Position numbers and translations under genes: made by a program | Shown: positions 11,982-23,546 of the stretch, piece by piece | Layout: every line of letters begins with the position of its first letter | How positions within the stretch are numbered: position 1 is the stretch's first letter | The notes under the pieces: generated by a model | What the model saw: the letters and a program-made list of their open reading frames with translations, nothing else | Databases searched by the model: none | What the model was told of the DNA's origin: nothing | Assembly (NCBI GenBank): GCA_029582265.1 | Contig: CM055816.1 | Span: 81,958,472 to 82,022,471 of the forward strand | Direction of reading: 5' to 3' | Source of the DNA: Zoroaster sp. YZ-2022 | Lineage: Eukaryota > Echinodermata > Asteroidea > Forcipulatida > Zoroasteridae | DNA: 64,000 nt

Positions 11982-12845
11982 ATGTTTTATGAAAAGAACT
12001 TTATTGTGCTGTTTTAATAAATTTCATCCATTGAATATGGTTTGACTTAATAAAAGCTTGGTTTACATTTTGTAAATTGTAAACAATTTCGCAAATCTTG
12101 GTCAAATAATTTTTTTCAAAAACCGACCTTGATTTCCGCTTTCACGTTTGAAACCTTAAAGCCCATGCAACAAAAGGTGATCGTCGTGATCCTAGACGTA
12201 CACGCATGCAAACTCGAGCAAGCTGCTAGATTTAGTCGGAGTACGGTACCCAAACCTCGCGAAAACCGTAGGACGTGTGTATAAAGTTTCGTTCTGTTAT
12301 TGTCCGTGGGCGAGTGTTGTCACCATGGCCCTTTCATTGCAATATTGGTTAAATTATGTAAAGGACGGAACGAAATTGGCAAGAAAAAGTGAAAACGCAG
12401 TTAATTGTTGCAGGGTTCTTCGGTTTGTTTGTGCCTCTGATCTCAAAATTATCAGGGGAAATGTACAGACATCAACGAAAGACAGGAGTTACTTGGTTGA
12501 GGTATGTCCATGCGATACAGGGTCTGTTTTCACGCTACGTAACGAAGCACTTATCCCGATTTAAAATATTACCTAACTTCGGTTTGTCAGTGCATTCGAA
12601 CACAGTGTGCGTAACAAAGTCGGCCTAAATTCGCAATTTGACACTCCGAACCGGACGTTGGAGGTCAAGCATTATTTCTTCATTTTCTCGAAAGTTTCCA
12701 AGCTTTTTTAATATTTTACTTATTACATTGTAAGTTTTATATGTAATCATTCCATCAATATGTTTTTGGGGTGGAAAAAAGGTAATGTGACAAAAATAAC
12801 AATCATACAAAATTATACATGCGTTAACCTCCCATAGCTGATGGC
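11982..12845. other. Spacer between Tigger fragments
   Basis: No coherent coding content was seen. 12.2-12.6 kb is locally CpG-containing, with ORFs on the plus strand that look like nothing known. Confidence 0.4.
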
Positions 12846-13049
12846 TCAGAGGTGCCCGGAAGTCAAGGGTGACCTTTTCATCGCGAGAGTTACACAGTCT
12901 ATAACCCATTGGCTTAGATCATTTTCCTCCTTTTCACTGAGGACTGGACTTGGACCTTGGCGCGTGTGGAGTGGTGACCTGTCGTGGAATTTATCGTTGA
13001 GTGTGGTCTTTGGGATATCATAAGTGCGACTTGCTAAACAGATGGACAT
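12846..13049 (-). pseudogene. Second Tigger/pogo fragment (psq HTH end)
   Basis: The frame reads RTYDIPKTTLNDKFHDR then GPSPVLSEKEENDLSQWVID, the classic pipsqueak/CENP-B N-terminal block of Tigger elements. It breaks off after that. The fragment at 10.7-12.0 kb covers similar positions with a different spelling (MSKIGYGRTK), so these may be two insertions rather than one element. Confidence 0.75.
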
Positions 13050-14879
13050 TTCCCCACTCTGTATCTTATCTATGGCAATATGTAACGACCTCTTGGCATG
13101 GCAATGGGTGATGAATGATTGATGAATCTGTCAAATAGAACATGATTTGTTTGTGCATGTGTGAGAGGTGTGTGAAATGAGTATGAAAAATTACAATTAA
13201 AACAAAGATTACGATCATTATTAATTAAAAGATTAATATCTAGGCCTGTGCATCACCCACAAATTTATTTTTATTTGAATTATCATTTATTACTATTTTT
13301 GGTGACCCCTGCATTACTCTCTCCAGTTTACTAATTTAAATAAAGTTTACAAAATTACATTTCTTACTAAAGTAGGTCTACTACAATTTCTAAAATTAGG
13401 CCTATTACAATAAAAAGCGCAAATATTATACAGAAAGGTGTACATGTAGTAGGCCTTGACCCAGTTATACTTTTTTTTGCAGTTTTCAAATTAATCTTGT
13501 TTTATCACGTACTCATCTAAAATCAATTTAAAATACACAAATTATTTAGACTTAAAATATAATTTATTAGTATTAATAATTACATTTTCTTTGCTAAAAA
13601 AAATATCATTTAAAAATAATATTTTAAAAAGCATTAAAATTGAAACAATCGCATCGCGATCGAATTATCCCCAGTGCGTGATCGATTACGCACTCAACAG
13701 CGCCCTCTGCTATCAAGAATTTTAATTTCAATTTTCCCACTACCCCCGTTGCCAACTTGGACCAATCGTACGAGTCGTTCAATAAATAGACAAATGATTG
13801 GCAACCATCGTAATTGTGACGTAATTCCTCCAAGACGTTCCTTAAGGGCGCCCTCAAGTGTTGCTGTTTCTTATTGTATCCTGTAACGTACATGGGAAAT
13901 TCTTACCTCAAATTTGGATGGAAGAGTCTCTCAAGGCGCAGCATGTACGGACTTTCCATAGATTGATAAGGACTGGCGGGAGTTCTGGGTCACGTGTGCC
14001 TGCTTTGTTTTAGTTACGGGGCAGTCATGTTTTTTTATTAAGTGGTAAGTTTCAGCTGATCGAATTCTCCCACCGATAGAATATACCCACACCTACCCTA
14101 TGCCCATCCCTATCAATATGTCCAGTGTCTGGACAAGATGGGACACTCAGGATTTATGTGTTTGATTATTGGACCACCCAACTGACCATGTCATAGGCTG
14201 ATGCCCCTTGGCCTACACGCCTGACCCAGGGCTTCATGACATATAGCGGCCTCATACGATGACTATTTATTAGTCCTGAGTAGCGACAGTACACAACGGA
14301 GCCTCGGTCGTCAGGCCTGACGTTAACTTAGGCCAAACGTTACTGTTTCATGAAGTAACTTTTGTTACATCTAACGTTAACGTTCACAATAAGTTCATCG
14401 AGCCGTGCCGTATTCACATGTGCAGCTTACCTTTGATTTGCGGACAGACGGTGGTACATGTATTTATGTAGCTGAGAGGACGAAGCGTTTCCAGTGCTAG
14501 TGTAGCGCTAGGCCAGGCAGTGTGTGTAGTAGGTACGTGTACGAGTGTCTAGACTGTGCGTTGCAATTGTTGGCTGTGTGTGAGCGTAATTACCTGGAAA
14601 AGTAATACATAACCCGCGCACGAACCACAGTGAAGCTATATGATTCGTTGAGAATTCACGTACATGAAAATCCGACCAATGAACGAAGAACAAACAATTA
14701 TCGGTCTGGAATTTAGCCAAGGCATGTTGTGTGTGTGTGTTTGCAGGCCCGCCCAGAATCAATTTGATTGCGGGGTAAGACTTACCAAGATTTTAAGAAC
14801 AATTTTTGTAGATTTGTGAGAATTTTTTTGTGTAACACGCAGGGTGGATCCAGCAAAAGTAATTGGCACAGCCGCAAAA
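13050..14879. other. No gene recognised; CpG-containing 13.65-14.7 kb
   Basis: 13.65-13.9 kb carries two GCGCCCTC words (13701, 13848) and ATCGCATCGCGATCGA. A strong donor-like AAGTG|GTAAGTTTC occurs near 14044 (plus), but no matching exon was recognised. Confidence 0.4.
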
Positions 14880-16083
14880 GGGAGTACACACTTGGGCTAA
14901 CCCCTAATAGTCCATCATTTACAGCCAATAATAACCCATCAAACTACAAACATTGGGCCGATGAGTCCTACTTTATTAGAATGCCCACTGGAATCCCACC
15001 TTTAGGTTTTATTTACATGGACGTACAGCCCACGTCCTGCCCAAACATTTTAGCCCGTCGAACCCTGCCCATTCCCAAGAAAGCCCACATTTATCCCATG
15101 TAGGTTTTACATGGGCAAGCCCACATTCTGCACGTATAGCAAATTTTGCCCAAACATATCCCACATTTGGCCCACATATGGGCAAGCCCTCTGAAAACCC
15201 ATTTTTGTATAGCCAATTTGTTCCATTAAATCCCAATATTGGACCCATATAGGATGCCTATTTTATGTCTATGCCTATGAAAATCCACATTTATCCCGTG
15301 GGCTAGCCTACATACTGCCCATGTATCAAGAAGCCCATATTGCCCAATAATATCCCATATGGGGCCCGCATGTGTAAGCCCTCTGAGAACCCATTTTTGT
15401 ACAGCCCATCAGTCCCATTCAAGGCCCATATTGGACCCATATAGATGCCTACTTTATGCCCATGCCCATGAAAGCCCACAAATAACCCATGTAGGTTTTA
15501 AATGGGCCAGCCCACATTCTGCCCGTGTATAACAAAGCCCATTGCCCAACCATACCCCACATTTGGCCCACATGTGCAAACCCTCTGAAAACCCATTTTT
15601 GTACAGCCCATTAATTTATTCCATTAAATCCCCATATTGGACCCATATAGGATGCCTACTTTATGCCTATGCCCATGAAAGACCACATTTATCCGATATG
15701 GGCTAGCCCACATACTGCCCATGTATCAGACAAGCCCATATTGCCCAACTATATTCTATATGGATATAGTTGTGTACAGCCCATGAAGACTATTAAATCC
15801 CCATACTGGACCCATATCGGTTGCCTACTTTATGCCCATGTCCATGCCCATGAAAGCCCACATTTATCCCATGTACGTTCATGGTCCAGCCCACACACTG
15901 CCCATGTATAGCAAAGGCGAATATTGCCCAGCCATACCCCACATGGGCAAGCTCTCTGAGAACCCATTTTTGTATTGCCCATGAAGCCCATTAAATACCC
16001 ATATTAGACCCATATATGATGCCTACTTTATGCCCACGCCCACTGAAAACCCATCTTTATCCCACTTTGGTCCCACGTGGTAA
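14880..16083. repeat. Degenerate tandem satellite, period about 190-200 bp, ~5.5 units
   Basis: GATGCCTACTTTATGCC-like words recur near 15253, 15444, 15651, 15820 and 16018. CTCTGAAAACCCATTTTTGT-like words recur near 15190, 15381, 15583 and 15954. Within each unit are many CCCATATTGG, GCCCATG and GCCCACAT words, which suggests the unit itself grew from a shorter CCCA-rich motif. Confidence 0.85.
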
Positions 16084-16089
16084 GTAACA

Positions 16090-16499
16090 AAATTCCTGCA
16101 GATGAGCGCACACGAATGAAACAGCACATCAAATCATTTCCGGCAGTTGAGTCCCATTACTGCAGAGCCTCTACAAAAAGAATATTTGGCTGAAAATCTT
16201 AGTGTGGGTAAGATGTATAACCTCTATGTAGACATGTGTGTAAGTGAAATGAGAAAACCACAAAAATGCATGCTTATAGAGAAGTGTTTAATTTTGACTT
16301 CAACTTAGGCTTTCACCGTCCTAAAAAAGACCAGTGTGCCTTTTGTGCTAAAGTAAACATTTTGACAGACCAGGAAGACTCACAGGAGTATAAAAACCAC
16401 TTGCTACGAATAGAACAATGTAGAATAGAATAACAGCAAGACAGGGCTAAGGCGGAAAATGACCCCACGTTTAACCTATAATCTTCAGAAAGTGTTGTC
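16090..16499 (+). pseudogene. DDE-type transposase-like gene, 5' part of a broken copy
   Basis: Shifting frames read KQHIKSFPAVESHYCRAS, YLAENLSVGKMYNLYVDMC, then FNFDFNLGFHRPKKDQCAFC and NLQKVLST. The same signature occurs on the other strand at 28.2-28.5 kb (EHIKSFTAVESHCCRASSKR, LSVAKMYHLYKDEC, PKKDQCSFC), which confirms a family. I know such proteins only as uncharacterised DDE/RNase-H-like transposase relatives in animals. Frameshifts and a stop make this copy dead. It is interrupted exactly at a TA by the element 16502-21737 and resumes at 21740. Confidence 0.8.
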
Positions 16500-16879
16500 T
16501 ACACTGTAAAAAATGTTAACGCGTGACGCGTTTATGAAATAAACACTGTGTTTAAAACCAAAACATTGTGTGATCAACCTAAACACATCCAGTGATAATA
16601 AATTAAACAGGTGTGTTTATTTGCTGCTGCGCTGAATGTGTTTAAAAATATGGTGTTTTTATCATCAACTATTTTTAAATTCCTGATCTCAACATCTAAG
16701 TAATTCAACACGAATGTATTTTAAAAGTCATCAAAAGGTTGACAGTGCTAAATATTTTAAATTAGTAGCGTTAATTAGGCTGCTAATAATTTTGTGATAA
16801 CACTTGTAAACGCCGAATAAACACAATGCTGCATAATAAACATGGACTAAACACGACGGTGTGTTTAAGGCACCGTGAC

Positions 16880-17033
16880 GTAGAAGTGTCAAGAAAACTG
16901 TCAACCAATGAGATTTCACCAAAGAGACGCAGCCGCGCGGCGGCGGGATCGGGAATGGAAAAGGCGGCCATTTTTTGTACTGCATTCCGATGATGAGCGA
17001 GCTCATAACTTAGACTGCGGTAGATAAATTCAG
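16880..17033 (+). promoter_or_regulatory. Promoter-like CpG block and 5' exon of the element's gene
   Basis: It contains a CCAAT box (AACCAATGAG, about 16900), a GC-rich stretch (CAGCCGCGCGGCGGCGGGA) and a YY1-like AAGGCGGCCATTTTTTG at about 16961. It ends in a strong 5' splice site TTCAG|GTAAGTCAA at 17033/17034. This is the arrangement of a TATA-less animal promoter with a noncoding first exon. Confidence 0.5.
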
Positions 17034-18095
17034 GTAAGTCAACAATTCTGAGCCCAGAACAAAACTAATTTAGACTCATGGTAGGCTAACAAAATACTTA
17101 AAAACTCATGACAGTCTGGTGTTAGTAACTAACGTACGTTATTGTGCATTTTTCTTTTTACATAATTAGGCCTACATACTGAAATAGTTCAGCCTTATTT
17201 TGTACGATACGCGTACACTGTATGCACTCCGTACATCACACAAGGTCACAATCATATGGAGGTCAAGCATTTGTTGTTAATTTCTCGCTTCTGTTAGTGT
17301 AAGTCTATATAAATATCAGATCACAAACTTGACAAACAACTCTTCATCTTTTCAACTGTAATACTTTTGTATCAATACCGTGAAAGAAACTACTGCCTTT
17401 GACAATTTAACGTTAGTAAAGTTATGCAAGGTTTCGTGACCTCTAACGTTAGTGTATCAACAGTGTATTTTCAATGGAACGTGGCAGACTTGGCAAGCTC
17501 AACATCTTACTGACAAGTTTAAATAAAAGCCATGAATGTTTCATACGACTACCTCAGAAAAAATATCAAACCATTTTCTGGTTCTCTGTATCTTTAGGAA
17601 CATTTTGGTGTGCTAAATTGTATATTTACTCAAACTAGAATACTACTGCTTTTATCCAAATAACTTAAGTAAGCAATTCATCCCCGCGTAAAAACCTGTG
17701 CATTTTATTTTTATAAAAAATCTGAGCTGTGTGTGTGTGTGTGACGTCACGTTCGGTTAGTGCAGGACGGTACGTCCAGGGGGAGATGACGTTGCATTGA
17801 CAGAACATTAACGTTAGCCCATTGGAAAACAAAGTATTCTTGTGCCCCTGTACACCTGTTCAAATGAAACATAATGGTAAACCAAGAGAAAGACATTCAG
17901 TATGCACATAAGCCAACTAAAATATATGGAGTATTCCGAGGTTTATCAACGCCATCCTAAAAGCCTGATCAGTGCATTAGCACTGTTCTCTCTCAGGGCC
18001 CAGAGATGTGTGGAGAGGAGACAAGGAAGCAAGTTTTAGTGTTGATGTTAATGCAGTTAGTTTTTACCTTATTCTAAATTGTATTTTCCCAACAG

Positions 18096-18415
18096 GATGC
18101 TGCTGAAACTGATCAATTAACCATGACGAAACCCTGGACTCGCCCCTGCCTTGTAATTTTTGTACATAACAACGAAGTTCAGCAATGTGTTGTTTGTGGG
18201 GACACCATTAGAGTGGTCTCTAACCCAAGACTGCAGTAGATTGCATCATTCTTCTACTTGGTGTTTATTATACGTTTGATTTGGATTATCCAAAGATTTT
18301 CTCCCAGGGATTAGGCTTTCTCCAACAGTTCATTGTTGAAGACAAATACACTGGACAAATGTCAAGCAGGTTAAGTAAATTCTGCACAAAATTTCAAGCC
18401 TTGGCAAGTACTTAA
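18096..18415 (+). CDS. Cargo exon of the AAACAC element: conserved C-terminal exon type (one frameshift)
   Basis: The acceptor GTATTTTCCCAACAG is strong. The frame starts DAAETDQLT followed by ATG (18123) in an excellent context (ACCATGA) and reads PWTRPCLVIFVHNNEVQQ, CVVCGDTIRVVSN. It meets a stop at 18237-18239, but shifting by one base just before the stop restores KTAVDCIILLLGVYYTFDLD, then YPKIFSQGLGFLQQFI, ending at TAA 18413-18415. The pattern (hydrophobic LLL.YY.F...YP followed by FLQ.F) matches the exon at 27035-27185 (FLFVCHYVFNMEY, LDFIQ). I recall this as the C-terminal exon of SAMD3-like and other unnamed animal proteins. That name is inference, and the internal match is visible. 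Either a single-base indel broke it or the gene uses another splice form. Confidence 0.6.
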
Positions 18416-19101
18416 ATAAGTCAAACATCATCTTGTCACAATTCGGTCACAATTCGTTTTAAATAGTTTGCTGAAAAATTAAACATTAGGTTATGGATAA
18501 AAGTTTCACAGTTGTTTATCAGGAGTTTAACAAAATTACATTTTCACATAGTGTCACGATAAGATTACCCCCCCAAAAAAAAGGAACTGAAACTAATATG
18601 TGAGGCGTTCTGCCAAATGAGACAAAACTGGGCATAGGTCGAATTTGAGGTTTCAGGCTATTATGGAAGAGAACAAAATTATCCTTACAATACTGTTTAT
18701 TGAATTTGAATCGGACATTTCATTGACAAGATGTGGCTTTTGAAGTTCGAAAATTCGGCATGTCCCAAAAAGGAAAATGCTGAAAGGGGCTTTAAAGTTC
18801 GGGACTGTTTTGTAGTCCTTAGTGCATACTGTTTTAAATTCATTGAAAAAAATACACTCCACAACTTTAATGAAGTTTCTATAAAATATATGTAGTAGAT
18901 ATATCAAAGATTAAAAAAATTCAATGGATCTGAAGAAAGTTAACAAATCACACAGTTTCGTCTCATTTTGCCAGGACGCCTCACATGTTCGGGAAAGTTT
19001 CGAAATTTGGGCTTTAATTTGGAGCAAAACTTAGCGAAAAGAAGATAGTAATTTCTTAAGAAAAACATTTAAAGGTGATTATAAGAAGTTAACATATATA
19101 A
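18416..19101. other. Interior of the 5.24-kb element, no coding seen
   Basis: The sequence is AT-rich. It lies downstream of the cargo exon and may hold its 3' UTR. No other exon is supported. Confidence 0.4.
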
Positions 19102-20180
19102 ATGGGTCTTTCCAGCAAGTTGAGGAACAAAGTGTGACATAGGCGTCAAATTTTCAAGTTGTACAAGTTGTGGTTATGCATTTTTGGAGAGCCCCTGTTA
19201 CATCCATAATTCGTTTGTTCATAATTAATGCTTAAAAACACTTCAAAATCACTCCAAACTTGATTTTGTCATTAAATAAGATACATTTATAAAGCTCGCA
19301 ATTTTGTTATTTGCATCAATAACAAAACACTTGCTTTTGGATGTAACATCAACATGCTTTTGGATGTAACATCAACATGCTTTTGGATGTAACTTCGGAA
19401 TCCACAACATCACAATGCAGTATTTTTCACCTAGACATGAATGGAACTAAATTTTGTGTTTAGAAATGTTGCCCCTAAATCTATGTTTTAAGGGTAATTG
19501 CAAATTGCAGGTTGTGCTTTTCATACGCATTTTGGACATGACCATGTCAACAGGTTTCGGATGTAACACAGGAAACCATGTGCATACAGGCATAAGATTT
19601 TCTTCATATTTGGCCAAAACATTTATGTGCATCTCTGATCTGATTATTTTACAAATACCCGCTCAATCATGAAATATTGGGATCAATATGACCTAAATTA
19701 CTGCAAATCGAGATGTGTACACAAGGCAGTTGTAGATGTAACATAATCTGAAACAATGGGAAACCGTTATGTTACATCCAGAACCAATTTTAAAATGTGT
19801 TTTTTTTTTGCAAAATATTGAAACATCTGAGAATTTATCTTCTTTTTATAAAAAAGGGTGCATCTTCTCACTGTTATTTGTGTAAAACCTCAACTCAAGT
19901 CTACTAATTTATTGATATGAGTTAGTTTTGAAGTATAGATTATCTTTGTCACACTTTTCCCTCATTTTTATGCCAGATACCATCATGTTAACAGAATTTG
20001 GGTATGAAAGTTATTACAGAATTTTCTCAAGAGTGGTCTCATTTAAAAGTTTATCTTATAGCATTTTTGTGAAATGAAATTTGTTTTAGAAACAAACATT
20101 CTGTAAAAAAAAAAAAATTGTTTTTTTAACCAGCACTCAGAAAATTATGGCCCCTGTCTCAACTTCGTGGAATGACCCAT
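19102..20180. mobile_element. Nested TIR element (~1.08 kb), ATGGGTC(T/A)TTCCA ends
   Basis: The left end is ATGGGTCTTTCCAGCAAGTT. The reverse complement of the right end is ATGGGTCATTCCACGAAGTT, with GAG following both. The words GGATGTAACA/TGTTACATCC recur at least seven times inside, in both orientations, including a triplicated 22-23-bp tandem at 19332-19393. The terminal and internal words resemble those of the element at 40.0-40.8 kb. No ORF of note. The target duplication is unclear because both flanks are ATATA-rich. Confidence 0.65.
19332..19393. repeat. Triplicated 22-23-bp tandem repeat
   Basis: TGCTTTTGGATGTAACATCA plus ACA occurs twice, followed by a third partial copy. Confidence 0.85.
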
Positions 20181-20252
20181 ATATATCGATAATATTTAAC
20201 CTTCAGTAGCATAAAATTGTTCGACCCGTATGTACATTACTGGCTACTCGTT

Positions 20253-21330
20253 AAAACATTTTTGTCAGTAGGGCAGAGTTTTAGTTATTATAGAAGGATA
20301 TTAAGAAAAAAAACAAAAAACAATTTAAAAAAAATCATTTTTGAGTGAAAATTCGTATATAGTGCTACTTATTTTTTCAATTTGAGTACTGGTTACTCTA
20401 AAAAGATGTTTGTCAGTATTTAGGCAGAGATTTTGTGAAGTTTTGTGATTTCTCAGAAGTACTAAAAAAGAATAAAACTGTTTGTTCCATTTAACTTTGG
20501 TGATGTTGAAAATGTTTGGTCATACCGTGGCAAACCAATATTGCATTATTTTATTCAAATTTTATATAAATACGCAATTGATAATTTTTAAACTCACACA
20601 TTTCTATAATAGGCAAATGCAATTGATAATTTTTTTAGCTTGTTATTAGAAGGATATTAAGAATGTTTAAACTCAAACATTTCTATAAATAGGCCTATGC
20701 AATTGATAATTTCTTTAGCTTTCAAAGCATGCAGCATGATGTTCACATTTTTAAAGATATACGCCGTATGGTTACCCTTTAAAGGGAGGTTACATCATTG
20801 GTTTTTGGAAGAATTAATCCCTTCTAATCATCTAGTTTTTAAAATACACATCATAAAACTAATCTGTGAAAATTTCATCAAAATCAGTCTTCACGTTTTC
20901 AAGAGAACAGCGAATAACGGCTTCTATTTTATCAAGTATTTTGTGCACGTTCATATTATAAATGCAACACGATGGTCGGCCGACCATAGATTCAAAATCC
21001 CTATAAAAATTGCACTTTTCTTTAAAATGAAATAACACCTGGCGAAACGATTTCACTGGATGCTTGGTAATAAAGTACTCTCAGTCAAGTAAATTATTTT
21101 GCAGTAACTTGGAAGTATTTTGTTTTCTATTTCTGCAATGATGTAACCTCCCTTTAAAACATTTTTGTCAGAAAGGCAGAGATTTAGTGATTATCTGAAG
21201 TAGGCCCTATAAGAAAAAGAAAGGATTTTTTTTAAAGAAATTCTTTTTAAGTTAAATAATTGGCACTGGTTTATACTAGTTAATTTCAGCACACTCGTAA
21301 AAGATTGCTGTCAGTATAGGCAGAGAGTAT
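20253..21330. repeat. ~144-bp repeat units split by a MITE
   Basis: AAAACATTTTTGTCAG...GGCAGAG recurs near 20253, 20398 (variant), 21154 and 21297 (variant). The first pair and the last pair are each about 144 bp apart. The TTAA MITE at 20783-21153 lies between the pairs. Confidence 0.6.
20783..21153. mobile_element. TTAA-flanked MITE (371 bp)
   Basis: A perfect 23-bp inverted match (20778-20800 against 21136-21158) includes AGGGAGGTTACATCATTG and its complement. TTAA borders both ends (20779-20782, 21154-21157). The TTAA target and AGG-type ends fit piggyBac- or Kolobok-mobilised MITEs. No transposase inside. Confidence 0.8.
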
Positions 21331-21739
21331 AGGGCCTATACTAAACAAGAGGAACTGAATTTTGATGTTATAATTAAACACATGTTGAGAATTTAAACAC
21401 TTGAAATAATAATAAATGGCGTTAGACGTTTTAAAAGTGTCACAGGCAATAAACGTGTTATTGTGTTTATTATTTGAACGGATTGACGTGTTTAATTTTT
21501 TAATACGTGTTTATTGTTTAAACATTGCTGGTATTTAAATTTTAAACACTAGACGTGTGTACAAGATAAACACACTTCTGTTTTTATTTTAAACACCGTC
21601 GGTGTGTTGAATTTAAACACCGAATATGATTATAATTTAAACGTGTTCACATAATAAACGGCGTTAGGTATTTTAAAAGTGTCACAGATGGGTGTTTATT
21701 TATGTGTTTAAAACCTAAACACTTTTTTTTACAGTGTAC

Positions 21740-22066
21740 ACCAAACTCCTCGGTTTCCTTGTTTTCTACAAAAGGAAACTATCAACATACAATTTTACTG
21801 TTTTTTACCAGCGCACACATGAAAACTCGGACGTGTTATGTTTGGCATGAACAGAAGGGAAAAGGGGTTCTTGTGAAATTGGTAGTTGTTTGATGAAGCA
21901 TGTTCAAGCTCTTCCACAGACCACACATTCAGTGTATAGACCAGAACTTTCTAGAGAGTGGACACACTCAAATGGAAGTTGACTCTATGCATTCATGCAT
22001 CGAAAGGGCTAAGAAACATGTGGTTGTTTTTCATCCCCAGAATTGGGTACCTGTAATCCGTTCTTA
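21740..22066 (+). pseudogene. DDE-type transposase-like gene, 3' part of the broken copy
   Basis: Continuing after the insertion, frames read LVFYKRKLSTYNFTVFY, CYVWHEQKGKG, GSCEIGSCLMKHVQALPQTT, and finally MEVDSMHSCIERAKKH then VVVFHPQNWVPVIR. The middle of the catalytic domain between the last two blocks is missing or deleted. The insertion point falls between codons for LST and PNSS, so the 5.24-kb element landed in a once-continuous gene. Confidence 0.75.
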
Positions 22067-23500
22067 TTAATTGTGACTATTTTTCCATCTACAAATTGTT
22101 GCCACCTTCCAAGTTTATAAACTTATAAACAATAAACCTGACAAAATATATAAGAAAAATGGTTATTTTATGGTAAAAAGTGGAAATAAAATCATGTTAT
22201 TTCTGAAATTGTTGAGGGGTTATGTAAACAGAATACAAGTGTCGAAAAAAGAGCTTATTCGAGTTAGTGTAATGGGTAGTATGCTAGTGTCCAAGTGTCG
22301 GTAATAGGAGCTCATACGTGAACGCGAACGAACATTTTCATATTTGTGGTAGTGGAATGAATTGCATCATAAACCTGAGAAATTGCCATGGTTCTGCACC
22401 ATTGATGGGTATATCCAATAAATCTAGCTATTACACTGTATTTCACTGATAATAGTCTATGTTCACACTGAAATAACCGTGCAAATTCATGCGCCTAAAC
22501 GCACCTCCGAGATACAACGTTGTTGCAATAACACAGCATATCAATGTTCGCACAATAACGTCGCATCTCCGAGATACGACGTTATAACTAAAAGAAAAGT
22601 CAAGCAGCGCTCCACAGCACGACGTCGTATGAATGACTCGTTCTTTTTAAAAGTGTCATATCCAAAAACGTTCAGGGTAATAAAGTCTAAATGGGGGAAA
22701 ATGTATGTTTTTAAATTATCTACCTACGGTTGGGCATTTTTTGTTCAATGGTGAAGTACGTAATTTACGCTAAGGCTGCAAATGTAAACGCGCGTTTCTC
22801 GGAATCACCAAAACCCGAGATACGACGTTTTTGCACTGACACGACGAATTATAATGTGTTGCTTTTATGCCATTGGTACACATGGCCTGAAATAGCCCAT
22901 GTGGCACATCACGGCGCTATCATAATCCTAACATTTAAGTAACTATTAATTAAACAAATAGAATGTGTTGATTTCCTGCCATTGGTACGTATGGCCTGTA
23001 ATAGCCCGTGTGGCACATCACGGCGCTACCATGATCATAACGCTTACAATTTCAACATTAATGTTACCAATAATGATGTACATATTTAAAGAAATATTGA
23101 CCCAACCCATTGAATTAACCAAGCCCTTAAACAAGATGAGGGATATGATTTCTATTCCGAACAAAAAATTGCCACATGTAAAAGAGCACCAAGTCTAACC
23201 TTTAGGAAGGATGAACGGGTGGTCGAGGAGGTAAAATTTGTTTACTTCAAGAAGCTGCGACATAAAGTGAGCCCAACAAACACTTTTCCCGCACTTTCGC
23301 GTTTTCCAGCAATGTGATTGGATACAAACTTTTTGGCAGGCACCGTTCGATCCTCCAAAACAGGAAGTTATAACTAACACGTCCGCAAACATGCAAGACG
23401 GCGAAGAGCAACTGCTTAGTGTCGTGTGCATACACAGCATATGGTTTCTCGTTGAGTATAATGCATTTGATCAGTTAGGTGATAAAATGATTTATTATAC
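22067..23500. other. No gene; duplicated and motif-rich sequence
   Basis: A tandem duplication covers 22848-22935 and 22961-23040 (TGCCATTGGTAC..ATGGCCTG then GTGGCACATCACGGCGCTA). The word CGAGATACGACGTT or a one-base variant occurs near 22507, 22570 and 22817. No coding content is supported. Confidence 0.6.
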
Positions 23501-23546
23501 AGTCATGACAAGCCTGCATCACTGTTCTGAAAAAAAAGATACCCAC

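Larger units (their letters stand above)
16502..21737 (+). mobile_element. 5.24-kb TA-flanked DNA element with AAACAC subterminal repeats and its own spliced gene
   Basis: The ends are CACTGTAAAAAATGTT and ...TTTTTACAGTG, flanked by TA (16500-16501, 21738-21739). Removing the insert and one TA rejoins the host pseudogene in frame (LST then PNSS). The outer ~370 bp on the left and ~400 bp on the right are crowded with GTGTTTAAA/AAACAC words in both orientations, plus GGCGTTAG-AAAAGTGTCACAG blocks. Inside are a promoter-like block (16880-17033), a GT-AG intron (17034-18095), a coding exon (18096-18415), an internal ~144-bp repeat, and two nested elements (19102-20180, 20783-21153). No transposase was seen, so it is probably non-autonomous. 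Confidence 0.85.

Noticed and set aside
14880..16083. CRISPR-like or coding reading of the CCCA-rich array
   Set aside because: Units are degenerate, without constant spacers, in a eukaryotic context, so it is a satellite.
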